Assembly (NCBI RefSeq): GCF_937616625.2
Contig: NC_065570.1
Span: 53,001,665-53,065,664 of the forward strand
DNA length: 64,000 nucleotides
Direction: 5' to 3'
DNA from: Mercurialis annua
Lineage: Eukaryota; Streptophyta; Magnoliopsida; Malpighiales; Euphorbiaceae
Shown here one piece after another: positions 22,530-32,965 of the stretch; the stretch's first letter is position 1; every line of letters begins with the position of its first letter. The translations under genes were made by a program, and so were the position numbers. The notes under the pieces are model-generated. The model was not told the origin of the DNA, searched no databases, and saw only the letters and a program-made list of their open reading frames with translations.

Positions 22530-22706
22530 AAAAATTATTGCACACAACCGTTGCGCCACGTCATTCGTGCAACAAACCAATTGTGTGTTAGCCATGTGGA
22601 AAATTGAATGATAAAAAAAATAAGTAATAATTAAAAGATTTCCTATCGCAAATGCTCATTGGCTTGATGTAAAAATGACGTGGCGCAACGGTTGCATGGG
22701 ATAAAC
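22530..22706. mobile_element. Fold-back MITE upstream of the TauE/SafE gene
   Basis: GCACACAACCGTTGCGCCAC (with GTCATT following) is mirrored by AATGACGTGGCGCAACGGTT. The distance to the start codon at 23160 is about 450 bp, so it lies in the likely promoter. Confidence 0.65.
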
Positions 22707-23159
22707 ACTCTTATTCACTCTTGCCTTCATTTTTTTGATGAATCACTCTCGTCTTCTTGCCTCTGTTATTATTTATTATAAAGACGTATTCTTGTTCAAT
22801 TGCTGATCAACAAATTTTGCGAATCAAATCTTTGTTTCACTTTTCTTATTTACTCCATCTTATCTAGTTTTTTGATCGCATTAACGTCTGGGTCCTTTCT
22901 GTTTCCCTATATTTTGCGACAACCAATCATCATTTTTCTTTTCTTCGGGTTTTGGTTGTTGGGACTGTAATCTCTGTTACAATCCAAAGGGAGAGATTTT
23001 TTGATTTGGGTTTTGTATTTACTATAAGAAAGACTATAAAAGATAAAAACTTCGTAAAATCTTGAGGTGGTTGAGAGTGGGTAGGGACGAAAATTTAGTA
23101 TTTTCTCAATCACTACTTTATAAGCCAAGTAAGAAGAAGAAGAAGATTATTGAGATCTG

Positions 23160-26100
23160 ATGGCTGAGTTTGGAAGAGGAGGAACATGGAGAGGTTTGAG
23201 ATCAGTGTTAATGGTTTGCCTCAACTTTTTGTTAGCTTTTGTGCTTGTTTCTGCAGAAAGAGGGATGAAACGTGAATTTACAAGAGTTTCTCCAAGAGAA
23301 AATAATGATGATGGTTTATCAAATTACTTTCTTCAAGCTGTTGATTTCTTATGGCAGCCTGCTCAATCTGGTTACCAACATGTCTGGCCGGTAAATATTT
23401 CTCATATATTCTTATTGTTGCATCAGATATGTATGGTGAATGTTTTATAAATATAAAGTTTGAGTGTTAGAAGTGTTCGAGGAAATGCCAATATGTGTGA
23501 CTAGATCAATTTTCTGTGCAACGAACCTTACTAGCAATTAAAGGATTGGTGCAAAATGGACTTTATTTTGTGTGTAGGCAGTAAAAGAGTCGGTGCAAAT
23601 TATTCTTTTACTTTATGCCCATTTATGGCCATGTTTGGTTCATGGAATGGAATAACTATTCCACGAGGAATGGAATACCTGTTCTTTACTTTTTGAGAGG
23701 AGTAGTTATTCTACAAAATCATGGAATAGCAATTCAATGGAGTTACTATTCCATGAACCAATGGAATAACTATTCAATACGGAATAGCTATCCTATTCCG
23801 GACCTATTTCATGAACCAAACATGTCCTATGTACTAAATTCGAAAAATGATTAATTTCATGTGATGGGATCGAGCTATGTTTTTAGCTTATGTTTTTGTT
23901 TTTTTGCTCTTAATCAGTAGGATGATGTGGATTGAGATGTATACATGTTTTTGTAAGCAGGAAATGAAATTCAGTTGGCAGATTGTATTGGGTACTATTA
24001 TTGGATTTTTTGGAGCAGCTTTTGGAAGTGTTGGAGGAGTTGGTGGGGGTGGTATTTTTGTTCCCATGCTTAGTCTTATTATTGGATTTGATCCCAAATC
24101 TGCCACAGCAATTTCTAAATGTAAGAAAAACCTTTTCTAATGTGTATCATTTTTTGTTTTGTTTTTTAATTATAAAAAGAAAATAAAGGAACTGGTTGAT
24201 TCTAGATGCAGAAAAAGAAGAGGCAGCTTTTTTGTAGTTATCTATAGGCAAATAATCAATCTACTAGTTCAGTTTATCAGCTTTAATTTATTAAACTGCT
24301 CACAAATTTCTGTGTCGTGTCCTTTAAACGGGCCATATCGGATATTGTCAGCCTAGAAGACATGTGACACTATGCATTTTTTTTTGGAGTTTTTGGACTT
24401 ATTAAAGTATTAAACTGGTGAAGCATAATTTGATGTGTTTTTATTTTTTATTTGCTCAGGTATGATTATGGGTGCTGCTGGATCAACTGTGTACTATAAT
24501 CTTAAGCTAAGGCATCCTACTCTTGACATGCCCATTATTGATTATGATCTGACTCTGCTCATCCAGCCAATGCTTATGCTTGGTATCAGTATTGGTGTTG
24601 CTTTTAATGTCATATTTGCAGATTGGATGGTCACGGTTCTGCTTATTATTCTCTTCTTGGGTACTTTTTAAGTTGACGATTTCACTTACTTTTTGGACAG
24701 CTTCTTGCTGTGATTCCCTTTTGTAACCAATTTGTCATGGTTTCAGGCACGTCGACGAAGGCATTTTTCAAAGGTGTTGAAACATGGAAGAAAGAAACAA
24801 TAATGAAGAAGGTAACTTTATATACTTTGAAACAATAATGAAGAAGGTAACTTTATATACTTTGCGTTCTAGACGAGTTTCGTTTTCAGTATGATATAAT
24901 TTGAGGTTCCAAAGTTTCTTTTATTTTTTTCACTGAATTGTCAAGATAGTTTTATTTTGAGGATAGCTTCACTTTTTCATGCACTTAGAATGAACTGGAA
25001 AGTTATGCAGGAATCAAGTTCCGAGAATGTGTTTTGTTTTTCTTTTTCAAATTGGTTCCGATTGCAGCTCGAACTAGGGGTGTACAAAAACCAAACCAAA
25101 CCAAAATGAATGTATAAATTTGGTTTGGTTTGGTTTGGAATGTAAAATATTTTGGTTCAGTTTTAATACAAACTGAATTGCAAAAATTGAACAGATCCAA
25201 AAATTCAATAAAACTGACTGGTTTGGTTCGGTTTGAAAATTTTACATCCTTGTAAATACTGTTCGGTTCTGTTTTGAAAAGAAAAAAAAATGGGTTGGCT
25301 CATTCGAACTGAGTGCACACCTCTATCTCAAACTTTAGACCTTACATCGAGGAAGACAACTCCGGTATCAATTGAGCTACCACTAATTGGTCCTACTATG
25401 TGTTCTCTAATTGCATTTTTCTTTTTGTACTAACAGGAGGCTGCCAGGCGTTTACAGGAAAATGGTGAGTTGTTTCGTTCATTTTTTGGAAACCCAAAAG
25501 TGGGAGAAAACCGTTTTTTTTCTGAGACCAAGTGTTCTTGGTGTATCAGGCAGCGGAGGGGCAGAAGTGGAATACAAGTCTCTTCCTAGTGGCCCCGAAA
25601 AGGAAACAAAAGAGCCAGAGGTAAGCTCAAATCTGTAACCTACTTAGTTGAATCAGCACAAGCAAGTGCTTAATTCTAATGAAAGGGAATTATTACAGGT
25701 TACTATTCTTGAAAACGTTTACTGGAAGGAACTTGGACTCCTTGTTTTCGTTTGGGTTTCATTCCTCGTATTGCAGATAGCAAAGGTTTCTGTTTTTCTT
25801 TAATCGTCAAAAACACTTGCATATATGGTTTTATAACAGAGCTTACTGATGACAAATCTTGAATTTTTATGAACAGAATAATATGACTCCTTGTTCCGTA
25901 GAATACTGGGTAGTAAACCTGTTACAGGTACCTTTTGTCGAAAACTAGTGTCTATTTTGTAATCACGATGTGCACGAATAGCTTAAATTAGTATTCAGGA
26001 TGTATCAAATTGATTCTGAAAGTCTTGTTTAGTGCATCTGTTCTTTTTTCTACAGATCCCAATTTCTGTTGGGGTATCGATGTATGAGGCAGTGGGCCTT

Positions 26101-27057
26101 TACAAGGGACGGAGAATAATTGCATCGAAGGGCGAACAAGGCGCAGACTTTAAAGTTCACCAACTTGTTATTTATTGTTTATGTGGGGTGTTGGCTGGAG
26201 TAGTCGGAGGACTGCTTGGATTGGGTGGTGGATTCATTATGGGTCCATTGTTTTTGGAGCTAGGAGTCCCTCCTCAGGTGAGTTTGTTCTTTAAAAGTTC
26301 CATAGGTCATAGCCATCCTTGATCCCTCAAATCTGCCATTGACTAAAATTATGTTGCACGGAAAATGCTGAATCTGGCAATAATGAAACAATATTTTCTT
26401 GTAACTTATAAATTTAAAATTTCGGAGTTTCATAAGCATTTTCTTCTATAACAGAAACGAAATGCTGAAACATAAATAAAACTCGATAAGTTTCCGAGCG
26501 ACATTTGAAACTGGATATTTATTTGTTCATTTAGGGAAAATTAAGCTCTGAGTTATAACTTCTATTCAGGTGTCGAGTGCGACTGCAACTTTTGCGATGA
26601 CATTCTCCTCATCCATGTCGGTTGTAGAATACTACCTTCTGAAACGATTTCCAGTTCCTTTCGGTAAGTAAAGAGCCCATCAATGAATTTATGTATTGCA
26701 ATCTTGTGTCAGCAGATGGATATACTGACAAGAAATATTTCTGGCAGCACTTTACTTCGTCGCAGTCGCTACAGTTGCCGCATTAATAGGGCAGCACATT
26801 GTGAGAAGATTGATCATTATGTTCGGAAGGGCGTCACTTATTATCTTCATACTCGCTTTTACCATTTTTGTCAGTGCAATTTCACTAGGTAAGCTTTAAA
26901 ACAGTTTGTGTAATCTTTCAACAGAGAAGCTGCATTTTTCTGATAATGGTACGACTTTTTTTTTTCGACAGGCGGAGTTGGGGTATCAAACATGATATGG
27001 AAGATTGAGCATCAAGAATACATGGGATTTGAGAACCTCTGCAAGTATGGGGTTTAG
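23160..27057 (+). CDS. Sulfite exporter TauE/SafE family protein
   Basis: Twelve exons: 23160-23390, 23961-24120, 24460-24660, 24747-24811, 25437-25464, 25550-25620, 25699-25785, 25877-25927, 26056-26277, 26570-26663, 26748-26888, 26972-27057; 478 residues, the usual plant length. All junctions are GT-AG and in phase. An N-terminal signal anchor ([13 protein letters not shown]) is followed by the first TauE/SafE repeat with the Gly-rich [17 protein letters not shown], a soluble linker ([13 protein letters not shown]), and a second repeat with [16 protein letters not shown]. The C-terminus is [12 protein letters not shown]. The family comprises multi-pass anion transporters, proposed for sulfite or sulfonates; the substrate of the plant members is not settled. 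Introns carry several MITEs and a duplicated splice donor. Confidence 0.95.
23617..23832. mobile_element. TIR element in intron 1 of the TauE/SafE gene
   Basis: CCATGTTTGGTTCATGGAAT on the left is mirrored by TTCATGAACCAAACATG on the right. The interior repeats GGAATAACTATTCCA-type phrases. Wording of this kind is widespread in plant introns. Confidence 0.7.
24794..24863 (+). repeat. 35-bp tandem duplication covering the exon 4 splice donor
   Basis: Positions 24794-24828 and 24829-24863 are identical and each contains AATGAAGAAG/GTAACTT. The first donor (24811/24812) keeps the frame. Use of the second would read into TAA TGA. Confidence 0.9.
25066..25316. mobile_element. AACCAAACC-rich fold-back element in intron 4
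   Basis: It starts AGGGGTGTACAAAAACC and ends with the complement-like GAGTGCACACCTCT. The interior is made of AACCAAACC on the left and GGTTTGGTTT on the right. It is one of at least five related copies in the window (28270, 50453, 54505, 54897). Confidence 0.65.
25319..25397 (-). mobile_element. tRNA-like SINE fragment
   Basis: Minus strand: GTGGTAGCTCAATTGATACC resembles box A, and GTAAGGTCTAAAGTTTGAG sits where box B should be but fits poorly. No tail is visible because the fold-back element abuts it. Confidence 0.4.
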
Positions 27058-28269
27058 GGGTCAATTCTTGTTTGGAATTTTTGTTTAAAGTTATTTTTTT
27101 AGGTGCTGTAATTATTTGTTGAGGCTGCAAAATATGCCTCATGTTTTGTACAATAATTGGAATTGTGGGAAGAAAGGGCGATCATTAGTAATTTATATTT
27201 TCTCAGAACTTTGTATTTACATTTGCGTAATTTTAATTTTTGTAGTTTGGCAATTTTTTTTTTCTTGTGGAGAACTGTTATCACTTATTATTATTATAGG
27301 TACACTCTGCATTCTATAACGATATGTTTAGTTAAACTATTGTTGTTGTAACTTGTAATCTGTTGGAATTATCAGATAAAAGGTTTAATCACCAAAAAAT
27401 GTCAAACCATTGCGAATTTTGTAAGTTAGGTCTAAATTTTTAAAAATCGGCTCATTTATCTCGTCTCAGCATATTCGGGTACCTTTAATAGCCATTTTTT
27501 GAATCGAACTGATTTTTTTCCCAACGTGTCTACCACGTGACACGTCACTGTTAACTCAGCAAATTGCTGAGGTGACAACATTCCTAATCCAACCAAACCA
27601 CGTGACAAACCACATAATAATCCAACCAAAATCAAACCCAATTTTAAAACAAATTAATTAATTATATTATAAAATTCACATATACTTAAAAGAATTAATA
27701 ATTCATAATTAACTAACTAAAAGTAATTTAAAAAAACCTAACTAACTAATTAAAACTAAACTAAAATCATAATCAATATAAATGAACCTAATTAAACTTA
27801 TATTTAAATCAAATAAATAAATTTTATGAATTTATTAACATTAATTTAGAATTCTAATTAATTTTATTATATCACACTTAATCTCGAGATTTCATATTTA
27901 TCCCAATATAAAATTAATCCTGAAATTTTAGATTCCGCCATACTCCACTTCTGCCACCGTCCTCTGGCACCCGGAAAACAACTCCGGCCACCACTCCAAA
28001 AACCGCTCCGGTTCAGATGTGTTGCAAGGAGCTTCTCGTGTCGTCATTGAGTTTGATGTGTTGGACTTTATTTCAGATCTTCGTTTGCCCTTAAAAGATG
28101 GAATTGATCTTATTAATGTGGTGTCCTAGCAAAATAATTTAGTAAATTTTTGTATTAGTTTTTAAGACGACATGCGAGGCGCGACACATTATTAGTGCAA
28201 GGCTTCAAGCATCTCGTTTTGTATCAGATCACATGATTGGTTCAATAACCATCCATCATAAATATTCGT
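27058..28269. other. Intergenic: 3' UTR of TauE/SafE gene, then unassigned DNA
   Basis: The 3' untranslated region probably runs to about 27330. The stretch at 27370-27660 has the look of a repeat (AAGGTTTAATCACCAAAAAA ... CACGTGACACGTCAC) but no partner arm was found. At 27930-28130 there is a GC-richer patch, open in one frame, with no recognised protein. Confidence 0.45.
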
Positions 28270-28545
28270 GCGCATTCAGGTCGAACCAATTTTTTTTAAA
28301 AAAAAACAAATCAAATCAAATTAAATTAGAATTATACTAATTTTTTTAAACCGAACCAAACTAAACCTCTAAGGAATGAAAATCTCGTATCAAATCAAAC
28401 TAAACTAGTATGTTCACTTATTTTTATTTGGTTTGTACTAAAATTTCATTGAAGTATGTATAGTTAAAAATCAAACCAAATTAAAAATCTGATTTTTTTT
28501 ATAATATCTAACCAAGTCAAATTAAATTTGTTGGTTCGGTGTTCT
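28270..28545. mobile_element. AACCAAACT-rich fold-back element
   Basis: It has the same AACCAAAC/GGTTTGG composition as the element at 25066-25316, decayed and without clear GGGTGTGCA ends. It ends about 200 bp upstream of the CCDC25 start. Confidence 0.5.
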
Positions 28546-28706
28546 ATTAATAATACGGAGGCACAAAAACTCCAGAACGTCGTGTCGTTTGTGGTGAATG
28601 GCAAAGTTGATTTTAACCGCGTTTAGTTTACGCCTCCAGGTTGATTTGATACGTTGCCCCAAGTCATCCTGCTCCGCTTCTTCGCTTCTCAAAAATAAAA
28701 TCAGCG

Positions 28707-28715
28707 AAACCCTAA
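28707..28715 (+). promoter_or_regulatory. Telo-box in CCDC25 leader
   Basis: AAACCCTAA 34 bp before the ATG. Telo-boxes near the transcription start are common in plant genes for translation and growth. Confidence 0.5.
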
Positions 28716-28748
28716 CCATTTGAAGAAGAAGAGCACGTAATAAAAAAA

Positions 28749-31287
28749 ATGGTGTTCTACTTCAAAGCCAGACCAGAGGTAGGAGATTACACCATTTTTA
28801 TGGGTCTCGATAAGTACGAGAATGAAGAACTTATTAGATATGGCTTCCCTGAAGATATTTGGTACACTTTCTTTTAATTAATCACCTTTATCGATCTTTC
28901 TTAAGTTATTTAATTATTATGTATGTGAAGTCTGAAAATGCAAGAATTTGATTGAATTGAATTCTTTTTATTCAATAATTTGTGTTATGAAATGAAACAA
29001 TGTGAATTTAGGTATTGTTTGGTTCAATTCTAGTGTAAAATTCATTTCATTTCATTTCTAAATGAATTCTATTTCAAAATCATTTGAAAATGAGTTCTTG
29101 TATTTGGTATCCCGAATCTTAAGTACGGAATTAATATTAAATGAAGTGAAATAAATTGAATATTGTATTTGGAGTGTAAATGCAAATTTAAATTGTGAAA
29201 ATTCATTTGAACCAAACACATATCTTGTAGAAATTCAATTGAATTCCATGAAAATTATAAAATTCATTTGAACCAAACAGACACTTAATTCTTGCAAAAT
29301 CAGAATTTTGATTCAATGAAGACGTAATAATTGGGTGTTTGTTTGTTTATTTGCAAGGTTTCACGTGGATAAAATGTCGTCTGCACATGTTTATCTAAGA
29401 CTTAACAAAGGCCAGACAATTGATGATATAAGTGAAGGCTTGCTTGAGGATTGTGCTCAGCTTGTCAAAGCTAATTCAATCCAAGGCAATTTTTTTAAAG
29501 ATTATACAATCCGCCGATTTTACTAGATGGTTTTAATTTTATTGAAGTAGTTTTTTTCTTTCTTGTTCTTACAGGAAACAAAGTGAACAGCATTGATGTT
29601 GTTTACACTCCATGGGCCAATTTAAAGAAAACTGCTTCCATGGATGTTGGTCAAGTTGGTTTCCATAATCCAAAGATGGTAATCGCGGTTTTCGTTTAGT
29701 TGTTTTATTGGCCATGTATGTGAAGATTCTGCATTTTTCTTACTTTGATGCGTTTTGTTTAGGTTCGAACTGTGAGAGTGGACAAGCGGATCAATGAGGT
29801 AGTTAATAGATTGAACAGAACAAAAGTTGAAAGAAAGCCTGATTTGAAAGGTGAATAGCTTATCTTAGCCTCCTTCTTTTACTTATTTTATTCTTGAGGA
29901 AGAGACCAAATTTCTTTTTTGTGTTTGTTTTGTTGATTACGAAAAGTTTATTTGTTTGTTTCGATGGTGCTAATGATATACTTGCCTACCACATATGGTT
30001 GCAGCTGAGAGAGAGGCAGTCAATGCTGCAGAAAGAGCAGAGAGAAAGGTGCTGCTGAGAGATAAAGTGAGTCCTTTTTATTAGTTGATGGTATTTCTTG
30101 CCTGATTTAATCATCAATTCGCTTTCATGAAGTTTAGGTTTTCCATTTTTGGGCACAATATTGAATGTGAAGTAGCTTTATGCTCTTTATGATTTAATGG
30201 CTGCGATGCTGTTGAATTGTGTTCAGGCACATGAATGATTAACGCGAATGGTACATGATTTGTTCTATAACACCCCGTTGTTGATTTTATTAGGGGACTT
30301 CTTAAACATAGAATATTTAGACATAGGGTTTGTATTTATTTTTTCATTAGCTCTATAATTCTTCCTCTTTTTTCTTTCTCTCTTTTGTTGTCTTTAGAGC
30401 TTTAGGTCTCGTTGGTACTCATTTTACTTCAAGTAGAGGCTTACATGTGAATTCTGGATGTGCATTGTTTATGTTGTTATGCATTTATAAGTTGTTGAAA
30501 TATGTTAATCGCTCTTCATCATTATTCTTCTTGCTTTCCGACTGCATTATGATAATTAGTAATAGAAGTAATATGTGCTGATGTTTAATTGAAATGGTGT
30601 TGGATGACTTTTTTTAGAGTCGTAATTTCTTTTTTTTTATTTAAATAACTAGTATTAAACGTTGCTTGATCTTTCTACCGGCGTTCACTGCAATTACTTG
30701 AAGTCTTAGGATATGCTGCTACTTTTTATGGTGAACAGAAGCTGAGAATTGTTATTATAATCTTAATGGCTGTAGGTTTTGTGTGGGAGTAGTAAGTTTA
30801 CCCTCTTCTCCTTATGATTGCCGCCTTTTCATTTTCCTGTATTTGATTACTTGTCTAGTGTCTATGCATGTTTGCAATTTTTACTCCATGTCTGACTGAA
30901 GATCAAAGTCCTCAAAATTTTAATATATCCTCTGTTTTACATGAGCAAGTTCTTTGCGTTTACATCACTGAAGCAATAGTTGTCTGCAATGGAAAATGTA
31001 ACTGTAGTCTTTAGCTCATTCTACCCTATGAAGATAGAGACAGAGGAGGGCTGTGAATCTTGTTTGTTCATCTTCCTCATTGTTGTTCATTTTGCATGCG
31101 AGTGCTAACCAAAATCTAAAACTTCTGATTGCAGAAACGTCGAGAGGAACTGGATAGGCTTGAAAAGGAGAAACAGGCAGAAGTAAGGAGCTACAAAGGT
31201 TTGATGGTGTCTGAAAAGATGACATCTAACAAGCAGATTGCCTCTGAAAGTAAGTCGTTGCAGGAGCTGGAAGATGATTTTATGTAA
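28749..31287 (+). CDS. CCDC25: Coiled-coil domain-containing protein 25 homologue (NFACT-R domain)
   Basis: Six exons: 28749-28861, 29358-29485, 29575-29678, 29763-29850, 30005-30066, 31135-31287; 215 residues, the usual size. Residues 1-110 hold the NFACT-R (DUF814) fold: [53 protein letters not shown] followed by VGFHN. The C-terminal half is a charged coiled coil ([15 protein letters not shown] ... LDRLEKEKQ) ending ELEDDFM. The family is conserved across eukaryotes; the related NFACT proteins act in ribosome quality control, and human CCDC25 has also been reported as a DNA sensor. The plant role is unknown to me. Intron 2 needs a GC donor (CAAG/GCAATT), since no GT site keeps the frame. 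Confidence 0.93.
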
Positions 31288-32550
31288 AGCACCAACGTTG
31301 TGCGAAATTTGGTGCTCCTTGAAGGAAAGGAGAGAGTCTATCTCTGTCATTCAGTTTGTAACTCTAGACAAGAAGTTGTTCTCCCTTGTACAAATAATAT
31401 CACCTCAAATTCATGCCTGCAGTTCTACGATATTGGTAAGAAAAATTCAGAAAAGAAATGTCTAATGCCCGCGCAAAAGGGAGTGAGTGGACTGGGTGAA
31501 ATGACTTTTTTTTTACAGTTGCCGTAAATTTAATCCAATGTTGTCGATGATGATGATGATGATGATGCTGATGATAAATATGATTGGAACTTGATCATTG
31601 ATGTGTGGTACAATCCTGTTTTTGCAATTACAGTAAGGCGTAGTGCTCCGATATCAGAATTTGAGCTTTCTGATGTCTATTCTTTATTGCTGGTACCAAT
31701 TTTCATGATGTAATGTTTGGCTTGTAAAAAAGGTACATTGGAGGAGTGCAGCATTTGATCGACTAACATATCAGATAGTGAGAGAGAAAAACAAATGAAC
31801 CCAATTAAACAATCATTTAAATTATTATGAGCAAGGGGCTATCGGTTTTTGAACTTTTGCGTCAAGGTCGATTAATTTATGTTTAGCCATTTTAATCAAT
31901 TAGAGAATATATTCTTTATTTTTAGGTGAATTAAGAACACTATTTTGTATTTTAATGTCAATTAACCCTTAAATCGGGTCATTATGGTTTGTTAACGTAT
32001 TTATTTTGCACAATGTAAGGATATTTAATTAAGAAAAATAAGAGTATTATTTTTAATTGATTAAAATAGGATAATGTAAATTAATTGATCATGACAAACA
32101 AATTAAGGAATTGCATCTTTATTCATATTACTGCATATAATTATTATTATCTTTCTGCCATTAACTAAGTATTGAAAAAGTTGCAACAAATTACAAATTT
32201 AAGTAAAATCTTTGGTACATATAATGCGAATTCTTCAATTTTATTTTGCTTTTTCTTATTTTAAAAATAAACGAGCTACATAAAAAAAACAAAACAAACA
32301 AAGGCCTATTAGGGTCCTTAAATTTATGAGGTCAAATTAATTAACTCAACACTTTGACAATTTTAATTAAAATTTAGGATTGTAAAAACTCTTTTCTTAA
32401 AAAACTTTATAAATCTAGATACAAATTACTATTTCCTTAAATTTTGAAAGTAATACTTTTTCTACTCATATTATTTTTTAGTTATATAAATTACTAAAAT
32501 CATGAAGAAAATAATAATTGTGTAAAATTGAAAAGAGAATCGGTAACAAG
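31288..32550. other. 3' UTR of CCDC25 and AT-rich spacer
   Basis: A (GAT)n microsatellite at 31546-31576 lies in the likely 3' UTR. From 31780 on the DNA is AT-rich with weak inverted pieces (GATTAATTTATGTTTAGCC / TAAATTAATTGATC). No gene seen. Confidence 0.5.
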
Positions 32551-32710
32551 TGAGCGTTGGCCCAGTTGGCAACGCTCACATTGCATTTCTCTGAGAAAGT
32601 GGGTTCGACCCACCCCTTGGACAGCCAGTGGGCTGATTAAAAAATGAATACTAACACTAACACTTAATATCTAATATAGTGTAATTCTATCTTCGACAAA
32701 AAAGAAAAGA
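32551..32710 (+). mobile_element. tRNA-derived SINE (different family), upstream of La1
   Basis: Box A-like GTTGGCCCAGTTGGC at 32556, box B-like GTGGGTTCGACCCACC about 40 bases later, body GGACAGCCAGTGGGCTG, and end CTTCGACAAAAAAG. It is unlike the two SINEs at 2.8 and 22.0 kb except for the tail. It lies about 250 bp upstream of the La1 start codon. Confidence 0.7.
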
Positions 32711-32882
32711 AAAGAGAAACGGTAATTCGAATTTAAATTCATGAGATAACAGTGATTAATTATTTTGTTTATAATGATTTAGGGTAGGGGTGTTTTAGAT
32801 ATTTTGTCAGTTGCAGTCTCCACTTAAAGATGCCTGAACCGCGTAGAAGCTAAACTAAACCCTGTCTTCCCTCGCCTCTCTA

Positions 32883-32891
32883 AAACCCTAA
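32883..32891 (+). promoter_or_regulatory. Telo-box in La1 leader
   Basis: AAACCCTAA 75 bp before the ATG, within a pyrimidine-rich leader (CTCTCCTCCTCCTCC) of the kind seen in translation-related plant genes. Confidence 0.5.
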
Positions 32892-32965
32892 CAAAAAATA
32901 CTCTCCTCCTCCTCCAATTAATCAGCTACCGTCGCTGTTCATTTCTCTGTAACGACAAGAAAACA

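Noticed and set aside
27930..28130. GC-richer patch that could be a coding exon
   Set aside because: No start, splice partner or recognisable domain.
32551..32630. Possible tRNA gene
   Set aside because: Box A and box B are present but the acceptor stem and anticodon arm do not pair, and a SINE body and tail follow.
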